Shown: positions 25,081 to 34,335, counted from the first letter of the stretch. The stretch is 64,000 nucleotides of DNA from Faecalicatena contorta (GCF_039521745.1 NZ_BAAACT010000010.1); one strand, 5' to 3'. Translations and numbers: made by a program. The notes: generated by a model not told the origin, from the letters alone.

Positions 25081-27162
25081 TTGAAACTGATTATCGCAGA
25101 AAAACCGAGCGTAGCAAAATCTATCGCGTTGGCCCTGGGTGCTTCATCCGGGGCCGATGGCTTTTATGAAGGCAATAACCTTCTTGTGTCCTGGTGCGTG
25201 GGGCATTTGGTATCCCCGCTGGACGCGGGCGGCTATGACGAGCGCTTTAAGAAATGGCACTATGAGGATCTGCCCATCCTGCCGGAGCCCTTCCGCTATG
25301 TGCTGGCACCGGGCAAAGAGGACGCTTTTGAAAATCTCCGTACCCTGATGGACCGCCCCGATGTGGATACCATTGTCAATGCCTGTGACACCGGGCGTGA
25401 AGGTGAGCTGATCTTCCGACTGGTGTATGAAATGACCGGATGCCGCAAGCCGGTCCTCCGTCTTTGGATTTCCTCGATGGAGGACAGCGCCATCCGGGAG
25501 GGCTTTTCTGATCTTCGCCCCGGCGCAGATTATGAAGCCCTGTATCAATCTGCCCTCTGCCGCCAGAAAGCGGATTGGCTGGTGGGGATCAACGCCACGC
25601 GCCTTTTCTCCGTTCTCTATCACCGCACCTTGAATGTGGGCCGTGTTCAGACCCCCACACTGGCAATGCTGGCAGAGCGTGACGCGAAGATCACGCTGTT
25701 CCACAAAGAAAAATATCATCTGCTGCGCCTGACGCTGGATGGAGCCGAAGCAGTGTCGGAGAAATTCACCGATCCGGCAGAGGCGGAACAGGCAGCGGCC
25801 ATGTGCAAGGGTGCGGCCGTCACCTGTACCTCTGTCACGAAAGAGCAGAAAAAAGAACAGCCTCCGAAGCTCTATGACCTTACCACCTTGCAGCGTGAGG
25901 CAAACCGGCTGCTTGGCTACACGGCGAAGCAGACCCTTGACTACGCCCAGAGCCTCTACGAAAAGAAGCTGCTGACCTACCCCCGCACGGACAGCCGGTA
26001 TCTGACCTCCGATATGGCGGAAACGGTCTCCTGTGTGATCCACCTGGCGGCAAAGCTACCACCTTTTGATGGCTGCACAAACTTCTTCCCTCTGGTGGAG
26101 GCCATGGTCTCCAACAAGGACGTATCCGACCACCACGCCATCATCCCCACCTTGGAGATCGAGAAAGCGGATATCCCCGCCCTGTCCCTGGGCGAGCGTG
26201 AGCTGCTTCTTCTGGTCTGCTGCCGTCTGCTGTGTGCGTCGGCAGAGCCCTATGAGTATGAGGTGGTCACGGCCACCTTCGACTGTGGCGGCCATTCCTT
26301 CACCGCAAAGGGCACGCGCGTCCTCTCCGAAGGATGGCGGGAGATCGACCGTATTTTCCGCGTCTCCCTGAAAGAAAAGCCTGCGGACGGGGACGGCGGC
26401 ACGCTGCCGGACTTCACCGAAGGGCAGACCTTTGACGGCGCGGAGGTTTCCGTCACCGAGCATTTCACCCAGCCGCCGAAGCCCTATACCGAAGATACCC
26501 TCCTGTCCGCTATGGAGAACGCGGGCAAGGATGATATCCCCGATGAAGCAGAGAGAAAAGGACTTGGCACGCCAGCGACCAGGGCGGCTATCATCGAAAA
26601 GCTGGTGACAGCCGGATTTGTGGAGCGCAAGGGCAGGAGCCTGATCCCCACAAAAGCGGGTATCAACCTTGTCACGGTCCTGCCGGAGCCGCTGACCTCT
26701 CCCATGCTGACGGCGGAGTGGGAGCAGAAATTGACGGAGATCGCAAAGGGCGGTGCTGACCCGGACACCTTCATGGATGGCATCCGGGATATGGTCCGGG
26801 AGATCGTTTCCACCTATTCCTGCATTTCCGAGGACGGCAAAAAGCTGTTTGCCCCGGAGAAGGAGAGCATCGGCGCCTGCCCCCGCTGCGGCCAGCCGGT
26901 CTATGAGGGGAAGAAAAACTTTGCCTGTTCAGATCGGTCCTGCGGCTTTGTCCTCTGGAAAAATGACCGCTTCTGGACGAGCCGTAAGAAGGAGCTGACA
27001 AAGAAGATGGCAGCGGACCTTCTGAAAAAGGGCCGTACCAATGTCAAGGGAATGTGGTCTGAAAAGAAACAGGCTGCCTACGATGCCGCCGTGATCCTCT
27101 GCGACACGGGCGGCAGGTACATCGATTTCAAGCTGGAATTTCCCAAAAATAAGCGAAGCTGA
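25081..27162 (+). CDS. topB: DNA topoisomerase III (type IA)
   Basis: 693 aa from TTG at 25081, behind TAGGAGGT. It has an N-terminal TOPRIM domain ('IIAEKPSVAKSIALALG', and 'NACDTGREGELIFRL' near residue 100), the active-site 'LLTYPRTDSRYL' with Tyr near 300, and a C-terminal zinc motif (CPRCG near 600, then CSDRSCGF). ICE-borne topoisomerases of this class relax or decatenate DNA during transfer or replication. Length is normal. Confidence 0.95.
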   Translation: MKLIIAEKPSVAKSIALALGASSGADGFYEGNNLLVSWCVGHLVSPLDAGGYDERFKKWHYEDLPILPEPFRYVLAPGKEDAFENLRTLMDRPDVDTIVNACDTGREGELIFRLVYEMTGCRKPVLRLWISSMEDSAIREGFSDLRPGADYEALYQSALCRQKADWLVGINATRLFSVLYHRTLNVGRVQTPTLAMLAERDAKITLFHKEKYHLLRLTLDGAEAVSEKFTDPAEAEQAAAMCKGAAVTCTSVTKEQKKEQPPKLYDLTTLQREANRLLGYTAKQTLDYAQSLYEKKLLTYPRTDSRYLTSDMAETVSCVIHLAAKLPPFDGCTNFFPLVEAMVSNKDVSDHHAIIPTLEIEKADIPALSLGERELLLLVCCRLLCASAEPYEYEVVTATFDCGGHSFTAKGTRVLSEGWREIDRIFRVSLKEKPADGDGGTLPDFTEGQTFDGAEVSVTEHFTQPPKPYTEDTLLSAMENAGKDDIPDEAERKGLGTPATRAAIIEKLVTAGFVERKGRSLIPTKAGINLVTVLPEPLTSPMLTAEWEQKLTEIAKGGADPDTFMDGIRDMVREIVSTYSCISEDGKKLFAPEKESIGACPRCGQPVYEGKKNFACSDRSCGFVLWKNDRFWTSRKKELTKKMAADLLKKGRTNVKGMWSEKKQAAYDAAVILCDTGGRYIDFKLEFPKNKRS

Positions 27163-27175
27163 AGGAGGAGCGTAT

Positions 27176-29002
27176 ATGCCGGATTACAGTTACAACAAGG
27201 ATTATCCCTTTGCCGCCTTTATCACCAATCTTGGCAAGTACAACGAGGGCGAGCTTGTGGGCGAGTGGGTGAAGTTTCCTACCACCGCTGAGGAACTGAA
27301 GGAGGTATTCAAGCGTATCGGCATCGGCCAGAGGGATGACTTCGGCCAGCCCTATGAGGAATGGTTCATCACGGACTATGACTGCTATGTGGACGGCCTC
27401 TATGACAAGCTGGGCGAATACGAAAATCTGGACGAGCTCAATTATCTGGCGTCGAAGCTGGATGAAATGAGCGACAGCGAATACACGCAGTTTCAGGCCG
27501 GTATGGAAATGGGCGACCATTGCGGCAGCCTGCAGGAGATCATCAACCTGACGGAAAATCTGGACTGCTATGAGGTCTATCCCCATATTGCGGACTATGA
27601 CGATCTTGGGCGCTATTACATTGAGGAGCTGGAGGTCATGCAGGTGCCGGAGCATCTGCAAAACTACATCGACTATGAGGCCTACGGCCGGGACGTGGCG
27701 ATGGACGAGAACGGCAGCTTTACGGATCAGGGCTATGTGCGGGATACGGGGGACCGCTTCTGCGAGTATTACGATGGCGAGCGCGGCAGTATCCCCGATG
27801 AATACCGAGTGATGGCCTTCCAGGACGATCTTCCCGAAGAAGAAAAGTCTGAGTGGGCTATGGATATCGCTTTTGATATGGACGAGTTCTTCCGTCAGAA
27901 CGATCCGCAGTACGCGGCGGAGCACCCGGAGGCGCACGCCGCAAAGGAAGCGCTCTACGAAAACCTGATGGCAGGGCGCATTTCCGCTCTGGATGAAAAG
28001 CTGGCGGCGCTGGGGCAAACGCAGGAGGACTATCTTCCTTCGGAGATTGAAAAGTTCAAGGATGCCACGGGCTATGAGGAATTTCTTGATTTTGATCCGG
28101 CGGAGGTCAAGGCCGCTTTGGATGACCCGGAGAAGTCCCATGCGGGTGAAATGCTGTCCGCTGCGGAGAAGGTTGCCTCGGAAAAGATGACTGTGCTTGT
28201 AGTGGAGCCTATGAAGGGACCCTATGTGAAGGAGATCGACCCCGATCTTCATTCCCTGCAGGCGGAGGTCGGCGGAGATATTGGCGCAACTTATCCCTAT
28301 TCTGACCCGGTGGCGCTGGTTTGCAATGATGAAGGAAAGCTCATAGGGCTTGATTTGAACCGTGGGCTGCGGGATGAAAATGGAGAAATTTATGATATCG
28401 TAGCAGGGACTTTCCTGGTGGTTGGACTTGGTGAGGAAGATTTCGCCTCCCTGTCCCCGGAACTGATTCAGAAATACACGGAACAGTTCAAAACGCCGGA
28501 ACGATTTATGCAGATCAATGGCAATATCGTTGTTCTCCCTGTCCCGGCAGAGAAGCAAGACCTCACTTATCTGCCAGACCGTTTTGAAACTGGCGAACGT
28601 GTGCAGACACCGAGGGGCAGCTTTCAGGTGACGGCTATGAGCCGGGAGCAGATGGAGGCGGCCGGTTACGGTGTCCACCATATTTCCGATGATGGAAAGT
28701 ATCTTATCATGGGAAACGGCACACGGGCCTTTGCCGTGGCAGCAGAACAGCCGGAAAAGGACAATCCTCTCCGCACCGCTGAAATGACGCTGGAGGATGA
28801 CTACGGCATGATCGACGGCGTTATCAACAACGGCAGACGCGGCGAAGAATTGGAAAAAGCCCGGGGGTACGCAGAACGGATAACGCCGGAGAAGCCTTCC
28901 ATCCGTGAGCGGTTGGAGGATGCAAAACGGGAGTGTGCCGAGCACAAACCCCCGGAGGGAAAGAAGCCCGGTCGTGATGTGCCGGAGCATGACTGCCTAT
29001 GA
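27176..29002 (+). CDS. ArdA antirestriction protein fused to DUF3846 and DUF4316 domains
   Basis: 608 aa, with ATG behind AAGGAGG. Residues 1-185 look like ArdA ('FAAFITNLGKYNEGELVGEW', acidic throughout, DNA-mimic character). The middle (about 340-470, 'MTVLVVEPMKGPYVKEI' onward) is DUF3846. The C-terminus (about 520-608, 'NPLRTAEMTLEDDYGMIDGV' and 'PSIRERLEDAKRE') is DUF4316. ArdA proteins mimic DNA to block type I restriction enzymes on entry. Fusion with the other domains is common in this ICE class; their role is unknown. Confidence 0.85.
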   Translation: MPDYSYNKDYPFAAFITNLGKYNEGELVGEWVKFPTTAEELKEVFKRIGIGQRDDFGQPYEEWFITDYDCYVDGLYDKLGEYENLDELNYLASKLDEMSDSEYTQFQAGMEMGDHCGSLQEIINLTENLDCYEVYPHIADYDDLGRYYIEELEVMQVPEHLQNYIDYEAYGRDVAMDENGSFTDQGYVRDTGDRFCEYYDGERGSIPDEYRVMAFQDDLPEEEKSEWAMDIAFDMDEFFRQNDPQYAAEHPEAHAAKEALYENLMAGRISALDEKLAALGQTQEDYLPSEIEKFKDATGYEEFLDFDPAEVKAALDDPEKSHAGEMLSAAEKVASEKMTVLVVEPMKGPYVKEIDPDLHSLQAEVGGDIGATYPYSDPVALVCNDEGKLIGLDLNRGLRDENGEIYDIVAGTFLVVGLGEEDFASLSPELIQKYTEQFKTPERFMQINGNIVVLPVPAEKQDLTYLPDRFETGERVQTPRGSFQVTAMSREQMEAAGYGVHHISDDGKYLIMGNGTRAFAVAAEQPEKDNPLRTAEMTLEDDYGMIDGVINNGRRGEELEKARGYAERITPEKPSIRERLEDAKRECAEHKPPEGKKPGRDVPEHDCL

Positions 29003-29196
29003 GCCGAAGCAAGAAATGGCGACTGGAATGGGCGTTCTTCCTGGGCGAGAACGGCAGGCGGCAGTATAACCATATCTGCAAAAAATGTGTTCACGGCTGC
29101 AAGCAGAGTTTTAGGGCGTGTCTGGTCGCTTGTCCGCATTACAGTTCCAGACGGTCTAAAATCTGTGAGGGTAAGGGTAGAAAAACCGCAGAATAA
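28999..29196 (+). CDS. Small cysteine-rich ICE protein
   Basis: 65 aa, ATG overlapping the stop of the previous gene as ATGA. It contains 'CKKCVHGCKQSFRACLVACP', five cysteines that could bind a metal, in a basic background. It is a recurring passenger at this position in Tn1549-type elements as far as I recall. No function is known. Confidence 0.65.
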   Translation: MSRSKKWRLEWAFFLGENGRRQYNHICKKCVHGCKQSFRACLVACPHYSSRRSKICEGKGRKTAE

Positions 29197-29234
29197 TTCC
29201 CTGTATTCGTATTTTCAAAGGGAGCCTTTATGAT

Positions 29235-29270
29235 TTTTCATGTGTCGGTCTGCTTACTGGCACATGAAGA
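29235..29270. terminator. Hairpin between convergent genes
   Basis: TTCATGTG pairs with CACATGAA, flanked by T-rich and A-rich runs. It is weaker than the stem that follows and may act as a backup terminator. Confidence 0.45.
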
Positions 29271-29305
29271 AAAAGGCTTGATTTCAAACACTTTCTGTCA
29301 CGCAA

Positions 29306-29358
29306 AACGGGAGTACAGCTTTTCGGTTCGTCCGAGGGCTGTACTCCCGTTATTTTTT
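29306..29358. terminator. Strong bidirectional terminator
   Basis: ACGGGAGTACAGC pairs perfectly with GCTGTACTCCCGT, followed by TTATTTTTT. It closes both the rightward ICE backbone and the leftward cargo module. Confidence 0.88.
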
Positions 29359-29361
29359 AGT

Positions 29362-30111
29362 TTAGTCGCCAATGATTAGCGGCTTCTTGAGCTGTTCTAT
29401 GGGGACGATCAAATACCTTGACGTAAACAAAAACGAATAGAATACTGGATCGCTAATCAATTCATTTATTTCTATAAAACGATATTCGTCTTGCTGAGAG
29501 AAAGAAATGTCCTTACAGAGTAAGTTGCGGTATCGATTATCATAGGTCATTGACATTACGGTGTTTGTTTGCACAGTTTCTTCTCCTGTGGCAAGAAACA
29601 TATACATCTGTAGTGGGTTTATATCATAGTCATAATAGCGAATGCTATCGCTAATAAATCTATGTCCATCAATGTTTCTGACCTCGTTTATAAATTTGTC
29701 CGGTTCCAGAATTATGAGTGCATGGCTGGCCTCTGGAAAATCATTCTGAATGCATCCTATTTTCTCGTCAGACAGTGTGATCGTATAGTGCAATTCGTCT
29801 GTATAATCTGAGATTTGACGCTCATCATATTGGGAAATGCAAAATACTGGCATGTTGTTGACATCCTGCAGAGAAACTACCATGGTGCCAGCGGGCAACT
29901 CCCTATTTAGCTCATTTGTTTCGATGCTATGTAGCCTTGCGCTCTGCATTTTTATTTTCATTTTCCCTTCTAAGAGATCCCCTTGTCCCTTATTATGCTG
30001 AGCTTCCTCAAGACGGACATAGGTTTGCGACGGAGTAAACCTAATTTTTCCATCTACAAGCTGCTGTAGATGTTCTTCCTTTCCATACTTTATCATAAAT
30101 TTAGGTTTCAT
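29362..30111 (-). CDS. Unknown 249-aa protein, third gene of the AAA+ cargo module
   Basis: 249 aa, with ATG at 30111 behind TGGAGGTG. Family not assigned. The opening 'FMIKYGKEEHLQQLVDGKIR' followed by 'FTPSQTYVRLEEAQHNKGQG' loosely recalls DUF2971-like proteins, in which an N-terminal strand-helix unit precedes a conserved acidic or polar patch. This is memory-based and weak. No membrane segment is seen. It is the last gene of the leftward cargo operon, 94 bp after the AAA+ ATPase, so it could be the effector of a sensor-ATPase-effector system. Confidence 0.75.
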   Translation of the reverse strand: MKPKFMIKYGKEEHLQQLVDGKIRFTPSQTYVRLEEAQHNKGQGDLLEGKMKIKMQSARLHSIETNELNRELPAGTMVVSLQDVNNMPVFCISQYDERQISDYTDELHYTITLSDEKIGCIQNDFPEASHALIILEPDKFINEVRNIDGHRFISDSIRYYDYDINPLQMYMFLATGEETVQTNTVMSMTYDNRYRNLLCKDISFSQQDEYRFIEINELISDPVFYSFLFTSRYLIVPIEQLKKPLIIGD

Positions 30112-30205
30112 AATGCACCTCCATGTGACTGTTTACCCACATACCATAACAAGAAGCGTAGTCAATTTGCCTGTCCGAGGGCTGGGTTCCTGCCTGTTTC
30201 GTAGA

Positions 30206-31315
30206 TTAAAGCAATTCTCGTATTAGAGCTGCACTAAATGCTTCTCTAATAATTCGTCTAATTTGTCTTGCGTTATCCAACTGTTCAACCAAAGCATAAA
30301 TCTTTTCCCTTATCTGATAGCTATCTATGATTCCTTTTTCGGTTTCATCCAAAATAGAATACTGCCGCTCAAATTCATTTTCCACGATTTTTTGAATGGC
30401 ATCTTTGCTCAGCTTTTCGAACTTAATAACGGCATCAAATCTTGAAAAGATAGGTTCTCCAAGAGCAGCCCTGATTTCTTTTTCAGACATATAGTTTGAT
30501 GTGCAAATAATGACTGAATCTTTCATCTTGACGGTAAAGTTCCTATCAACATAAATACCTTCATCGAACAGTTGATAAAAGGCACTATGAAATACAGGGT
30601 GAGGTTTATCAAATTCATCGAACAAAATGATGTTTGATTCTCGCTCTAACAATTCTTTAGCTAAACTATTCTGATTATGTTTGCCACCAAAAATATAGGA
30701 GCTAAATTCTTCGCTGTGGAGCATGGAAAACTGCTTTCTAAACAGTTCTTCTCCTAATGTCGCTGCAATGAATTTCGCACTTTCTGTTTTTCCTATTCCG
30801 GTACTTCCATATAGTAGTATAACGCAAGGCTTGTTATATCGGCACTTCGCAACATTATACAGTGCGGCTAATATTTGCCTTTGTGCAAGGTCCTGTCCGA
30901 TAACGGCTTCTGAAAATCCACTCTTAATATTTCGAAGTAGGTCAATATCGATAACCTTGTAATCCTGACTATCTATTTTGCAGTTCACACACGAGAGCTC
31001 TTGGATATGTCTGGCAATGCTATCCGGCGGGTTTTGCAGATACAGGTTGTCGATATCGTACCGCAGCACAAAATTTGTAAAGCTTTCTATTGTCCCCTCT
31101 GTTAGTGATGGATAATCATCAGAAAAAGCAACAACATCGTCAAAGTGTAGTATTTCTTCCTCTTCTTCAACCCTGTTACCTTGTACATCCACCTTTACTT
31201 TACGGTTCCTTGAATCATCTAAGATTGCAAGGTCTACGATGGGCATATAATTGGTGCTTGATGGTAGAATCTTTCTAAAGCCAGACGATCCGCCATAAAA
31301 AATCTTTACATTCAT
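30206..31315 (-). CDS. AAA+ ATPase, ClpA/B-like AAA_2 type
   Basis: 369 aa. ATG at 31315 overlaps the stop of the upstream DUF6414 gene as ATGA. The N-terminal 140 residues are unlike other Clp proteins. The AAA module has 'VIGQDLAQRQILAALYN', Walker A 'YGSTGIGKTES', Walker B 'IILFDEFDKPH', a sensor 1-like 'VIICTSNYMS', and an arginine-finger region 'EPIFSRFDAVIKF'. This is the second-type Clp ATPase core without a peptidase loop or M-domain. It should form an ATP-driven ring acting on a protein partner, possibly the two flanking gene products. Confidence 0.88.
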   Translation of the reverse strand: MNVKIFYGGSSGFRKILPSSTNYMPIVDLAILDDSRNRKVKVDVQGNRVEEEEEILHFDDVVAFSDDYPSLTEGTIESFTNFVLRYDIDNLYLQNPPDSIARHIQELSCVNCKIDSQDYKVIDIDLLRNIKSGFSEAVIGQDLAQRQILAALYNVAKCRYNKPCVILLYGSTGIGKTESAKFIAATLGEELFRKQFSMLHSEEFSSYIFGGKHNQNSLAKELLERESNIILFDEFDKPHPVFHSAFYQLFDEGIYVDRNFTVKMKDSVIICTSNYMSEKEIRAALGEPIFSRFDAVIKFEKLSKDAIQKIVENEFERQYSILDETEKGIIDSYQIREKIYALVEQLDNARQIRRIIREAFSAALIRELL

Positions 31316-32079
31316 CTACACACCCCAGCTAAAATCACATCATAAACCTTAATCTCGTCTGAACTTATAGACGAATCACGGCCTATTAAATCAAACCCGC
31401 TGATTTCTTTTTCTCGCTTATCTCCAAATTCCGATTGCATCGTTAGGCTATCAATGCTGACTGTCCCAACTTCTACTGCATGGTAATCCAAATTCATCTT
31501 CACCAAGTCTGATATGAAGTAATTATTGCGAAAAGCCTTTATATTAAATCGCAATACTACCGTTTCTCCAGCGCAATCGGCCATTAGCTCATAATAGCCT
31601 CTGCCGCTATCCAGTGCTTCATCCATAAGCGCCAGATTTAGGGACAGGCCATCTGACACCTCAATTTGACCATTCGTCATTTTCAGATATGGAGTTAACA
31701 TTTTGAAATAAGCAAATGACTCAGGATACGGATACGGTTTACAATCACTGAAAATTCTGACGTACGGTTTCCCAGCTTTTGCGGCATAATCCAAATAGTC
31801 AGTGAGAATCGTATTTTCAATCGCTTTTGTAATTATGGTGCTACCTTCTCTGGAAAAATCAGCATTAGCAGCGGCACCCACTTTGGCAGAAATAATTGAA
31901 AGTATTCCCGCAGATTTCTTAGCTTCTGCTTCAGCGCCAACCGCAATTTCGGTCGCCTTTGATACAATATGCTCTTTCTTATCGGTGTTCTTTCCACCTT
32001 CTAAAACATAAATAAAATCTGTTGCTGATCCCTCATCAAAATAGACTATCTTAATCATTTTCTTAACTTTCTTTGCCAT
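31312..32079 (-). CDS. DUF6414 family protein, first gene of the AAA+ cargo module
   Basis: 255 aa, with ATG at 32079 behind CGGAGG. The opening 'MIKIVYFDEGSATDFIYVLE' and the following small-residue helix ('AVGAEAEAKKSAGILSIISA') fit DUF6414 as I remember it. A middle beta-rich part ends in 'DEIKVYDVILAGVCR'. No catalytic motif is seen. It has its own promoter 64 bp upstream and overlaps the AAA+ gene by 4 bp, so the two are made together. A sensor or substrate role for the ATPase is inference. Confidence 0.75.
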   Translation of the reverse strand: MAKKVKKMIKIVYFDEGSATDFIYVLEGGKNTDKKEHIVSKATEIAVGAEAEAKKSAGILSIISAKVGAAANADFSREGSTIITKAIENTILTDYLDYAAKAGKPYVRIFSDCKPYPYPESFAYFKMLTPYLKMTNGQIEVSDGLSLNLALMDEALDSGRGYYELMADCAGETVVLRFNIKAFRNNYFISDLVKMNLDYHAVEVGTVSIDSLTMQSEFGDKREKEISGFDLIGRDSSISSDEIKVYDVILAGVCR

Positions 32080-32142
32080 ATATGCCTCCGCAATTCATTT
32101 CGACTACTTAAAGTCGATCCTGAAGTCTGGTTGTTTTCGATT

Positions 32143-32171
32143 ATTATACCATATCTTTACAAGCAAAGCAA
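32143..32171 (-). promoter_or_regulatory. Sigma-A type promoter of the DUF6414/AAA+ module
   Basis: Read leftward: -35 TTGCTT (32171-32166), a 17-bp spacer, and a perfect -10 TATAAT (32148-32143). It lies 64 bp upstream of the first ATG, so the cargo module is expressed independently of transfer genes. Confidence 0.75.
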
Positions 32172-32260
32172 CTTTGATACACTACATATTGTGGTCTCCA
32201 TTCTTCGCAAATCAAAATGTGTTATCCGATAATCATTCGGTATGCGGTCAGCGGCACATA

Positions 32261-32554
32261 CTACACGGCCACGATCAGCCGCCATAGCAGGACAAAACCT
32301 CCTATCACACCGCCGATAATGAAATTGAAAACAAACAGCGCGATACTTCCACCGAAGGAGTGGCCGCCCGGTATGATCCAAAGACACCTCCGATGGAGTC
32401 CGAAAGGCAGGCCGCAAAGTATCCATAGCCATACATAATCGGTGATCTCGTCCTTCGTGCAGACGGATTTGAAAATGCAAAACAACAGCATTGTCACGGC
32501 CACGGGCAGTATGCTTTTGATACAGAAATCTTTGAGTGCGTCGCCTCTTGTCAT
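32261..32554 (-). CDS. DUF6050-like small membrane protein, possibly truncated
   Basis: 97 aa. I chose ATG at 32554 because AAGGAGGT precedes it; a longer frame from 32695 overlaps the relaxase. Two membrane segments ('ILPVAVTMLLFCIFKSV' and 'IALFVFNFIIGGVIGGFVLL') match the DUF6050 protein that follows the relaxase in this ICE class. The frame ends with 'LIVAV', TAG, and then continues 'YVPLTAYRMIIG', which reads like the family's C-terminus, so a Trp-to-stop change is likely. Function is unknown. Confidence 0.7.
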   Translation of the reverse strand: MTRGDALKDFCIKSILPVAVTMLLFCIFKSVCTKDEITDYVWLWILCGLPFGLHRRCLWIIPGGHSFGGSIALFVFNFIIGGVIGGFVLLWRLIVAV

Positions 32555-32573
32555 AGTAACAGACCTCCTTCCG

Positions 32574-33902
32574 TTATTCCAGCTCATGCCGCCTCTGCTG
32601 TTCCTGTTCCTTCGGCACAGACAGCAGGGCATCCACATTTTTCCTGATGATCTCATATTCCTGTGCCTGACTGCGGGCGGCGCGGTATTCCGCAAGCAGG
32701 TTGTCCTTTTTTCCGGCGAGGGCGGCCAGTTCTGTTTTCATGCCCTCCGTGGATGGCAGCGGAACGGCGCCCATCTTCTTTAGCTCCCTGGTGGCGGCCT
32801 CGAATAAGATGATCTCGCTTTCATGTCCCCGCAAAAACTTTTCCTTGTCCCTGGATTGCCGGTATCGGTCATAGACCGGCTTTAGCTGCCGGTAGGTGGC
32901 GGCGTGCTTCATCACAAGGGATAACTCCGCTGTTCTTGCTTCTATCTCCTTGATGGAGGAATGGGCGGTATCCCTTTTTTCCATGATGGCGGATGCCTTG
33001 CTTTCCAGGTCGGCATAGTTGTCTATCCCGTGTTCTTCCAGCCAGGCGAAGGTCTTTGCGGCCAGTTTCAGATTTTGCAGCTTCGCCCAGTGCTGGAGCC
33101 CGCCTTGCTTGGTTTGGAGATCGTACAGCAGGCGGATACGGTCGTCACGCTGTTTCGGCTGCCTGGAAGGTCTGAGGCCTCCGGCGATCCGGGCGGTGAT
33201 GGCATCCTCTATGTAGTCCACACCCAGGGTTTTCATACGGGTAAACCGTTCCTGATCCGAAGTGCGGCAGGATACATATTTACCCCGCTTTATCTCATAG
33301 CCTTCTTGCTGCAGGCGGCGGAGCAAATCTTCAAAATCTGTGGAGACAGGAATGAGCCGGTCGATGGCCGCTTTCAGCTTCGCCTTATAACTGGTGCCGT
33401 TCTGCGTGGCCTGATGTTCGATATAGCTCTTTCCTTTGTCCTGTCCGGGGATGATGACGGACAGACCGTGTTCCTTGCAAAGCCGGTCTGAGGTGCGGCG
33501 GATATAGTGATAGCTCCGCTTGTTGGAATGATAGTGCTTGTGATCCGCAAAGCTGACCGCATTGAAAATCAGATGGTTATGAACATGATCTTTGTCTATA
33601 TGGGTGGTAAGCACAAACTCATACTTGCCGCCCAGAATTTCTTTTGCAAGCTCCATACCGATCTCATGGGCCTGTTCCGGCGTGACCTCCCCAGGCTGAA
33701 AGGCTTGGATCAGATGGCGGCCCAGGTTTGTTCCTTTGTCGATGGCGTGGCGGCGGGTCCAGGAAAATTCGATATCCGCAGTTTCGGCGGCGCATCCATA
33801 GGAGGATACAAGCAGCTTTCCATCCGTCTTTTCCGGGTTGCAGATATAGTCAATGGCTGCTTTCAGCGTTGACTTGATAGGATGTGTCTTTGTAACTGCC
33901 AT
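32574..33902 (-). CDS. MobA/VirD2-type relaxase
   Basis: 442 aa. The N-terminal nuclease domain has an early catalytic-Tyr region ('AIDYICNPEKTDGKLLVSSY') and the metal-binding HUH motif 'HIDKDHVHNHLIFNAV' at 101-116. A helical C-terminal half with coiled-coil character follows. It should nick oriT, stay bound to the 5' end and lead the strand to VirD4. It overlaps mobC by 40 bp. Length is normal for Tn1549-type relaxases. Confidence 0.92.
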   Translation of the reverse strand: MAVTKTHPIKSTLKAAIDYICNPEKTDGKLLVSSYGCAAETADIEFSWTRRHAIDKGTNLGRHLIQAFQPGEVTPEQAHEIGMELAKEILGGKYEFVLTTHIDKDHVHNHLIFNAVSFADHKHYHSNKRSYHYIRRTSDRLCKEHGLSVIIPGQDKGKSYIEHQATQNGTSYKAKLKAAIDRLIPVSTDFEDLLRRLQQEGYEIKRGKYVSCRTSDQERFTRMKTLGVDYIEDAITARIAGGLRPSRQPKQRDDRIRLLYDLQTKQGGLQHWAKLQNLKLAAKTFAWLEEHGIDNYADLESKASAIMEKRDTAHSSIKEIEARTAELSLVMKHAATYRQLKPVYDRYRQSRDKEKFLRGHESEIILFEAATRELKKMGAVPLPSTEGMKTELAALAGKKDNLLAEYRAARSQAQEYEIIRKNVDALLSVPKEQEQQRRHELE

Positions 33903-34192
33903 ATCTCGTCTAGCCTTTCCCGTATCTCGTCCATGTCAGCCTGATACGCAGGGCCTCCGGCGTTGATCCGCTTGGCGATCTGATTGATGTTCCGGCCGAT
34001 GGCGGAAAGCTCTTTGGTGAACGCCTTGATATCTGCGGTGTCCGTATAGATGATGTACCCGTCAATCGCCATTTTGCGGAGGTATGTGCCATATCTGCGT
34101 GTGGGGAGCTGGCTCATTTTCTCGTCTATGAGCCGCTTTTCGTCCTCCGTGACATAGAATTTCATTTGAATATTCCTCTTTCGGTTTGCCAT
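33863..34192 (-). CDS. mobC: MobC-type relaxosome protein
   Basis: 109 aa from ATG at 34192 behind GGAGG; the longer frame to 34285 has no ribosome site. The N-terminal ribbon-helix-helix-like part ('IQMKFYVTEDEKRLIDEKM') and 'ELSAIGRNINQIAKRINAGG' are the MobC signature. It binds at oriT and helps the relaxase open the strands. The adjacent candidate oriT and overlapping relaxase gene support this. Confidence 0.9.
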   Translation of the reverse strand: MANRKRNIQMKFYVTEDEKRLIDEKMSQLPTRRYGTYLRKMAIDGYIIYTDTADIKAFTKELSAIGRNINQIAKRINAGGPAYQADMDEIRERLDEIWQLQRHILSSQR

Positions 34193-34259
34193 GCGCCGCC
34201 TCCGTTCTTTATAAGGGTTTGGGACTATCCCAACAAGCAATTTTGAATTTTCGGGCAAG

Positions 34260-34335
34260 GGACCTGAAAATCTCAAAATTCGCAAGCGGGTACTCGCTTG
34301 CTGTGCTTGCTACCGTATCTTATCCCTACTTATAA
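34260..34335. other. Candidate oriT upstream of mobC-relaxase
   Basis: GCAAGCG and CGCTTGC (34282-34301) form a perfect 7-bp inverted repeat. TGTGCTTGCTACCG, a possible nick region, follows directly. The site lies in the non-coding gap just upstream of mobC, where relaxase-linked origins usually are. The nick position is not identified. Confidence 0.45.

Noticed and set aside
32157..32480. 107-aa leftward open frame
   Set aside because: It is an alternative frame over the DUF6050-like gene and its downstream promoter, rich in Arg, His and Cys without family resemblance.
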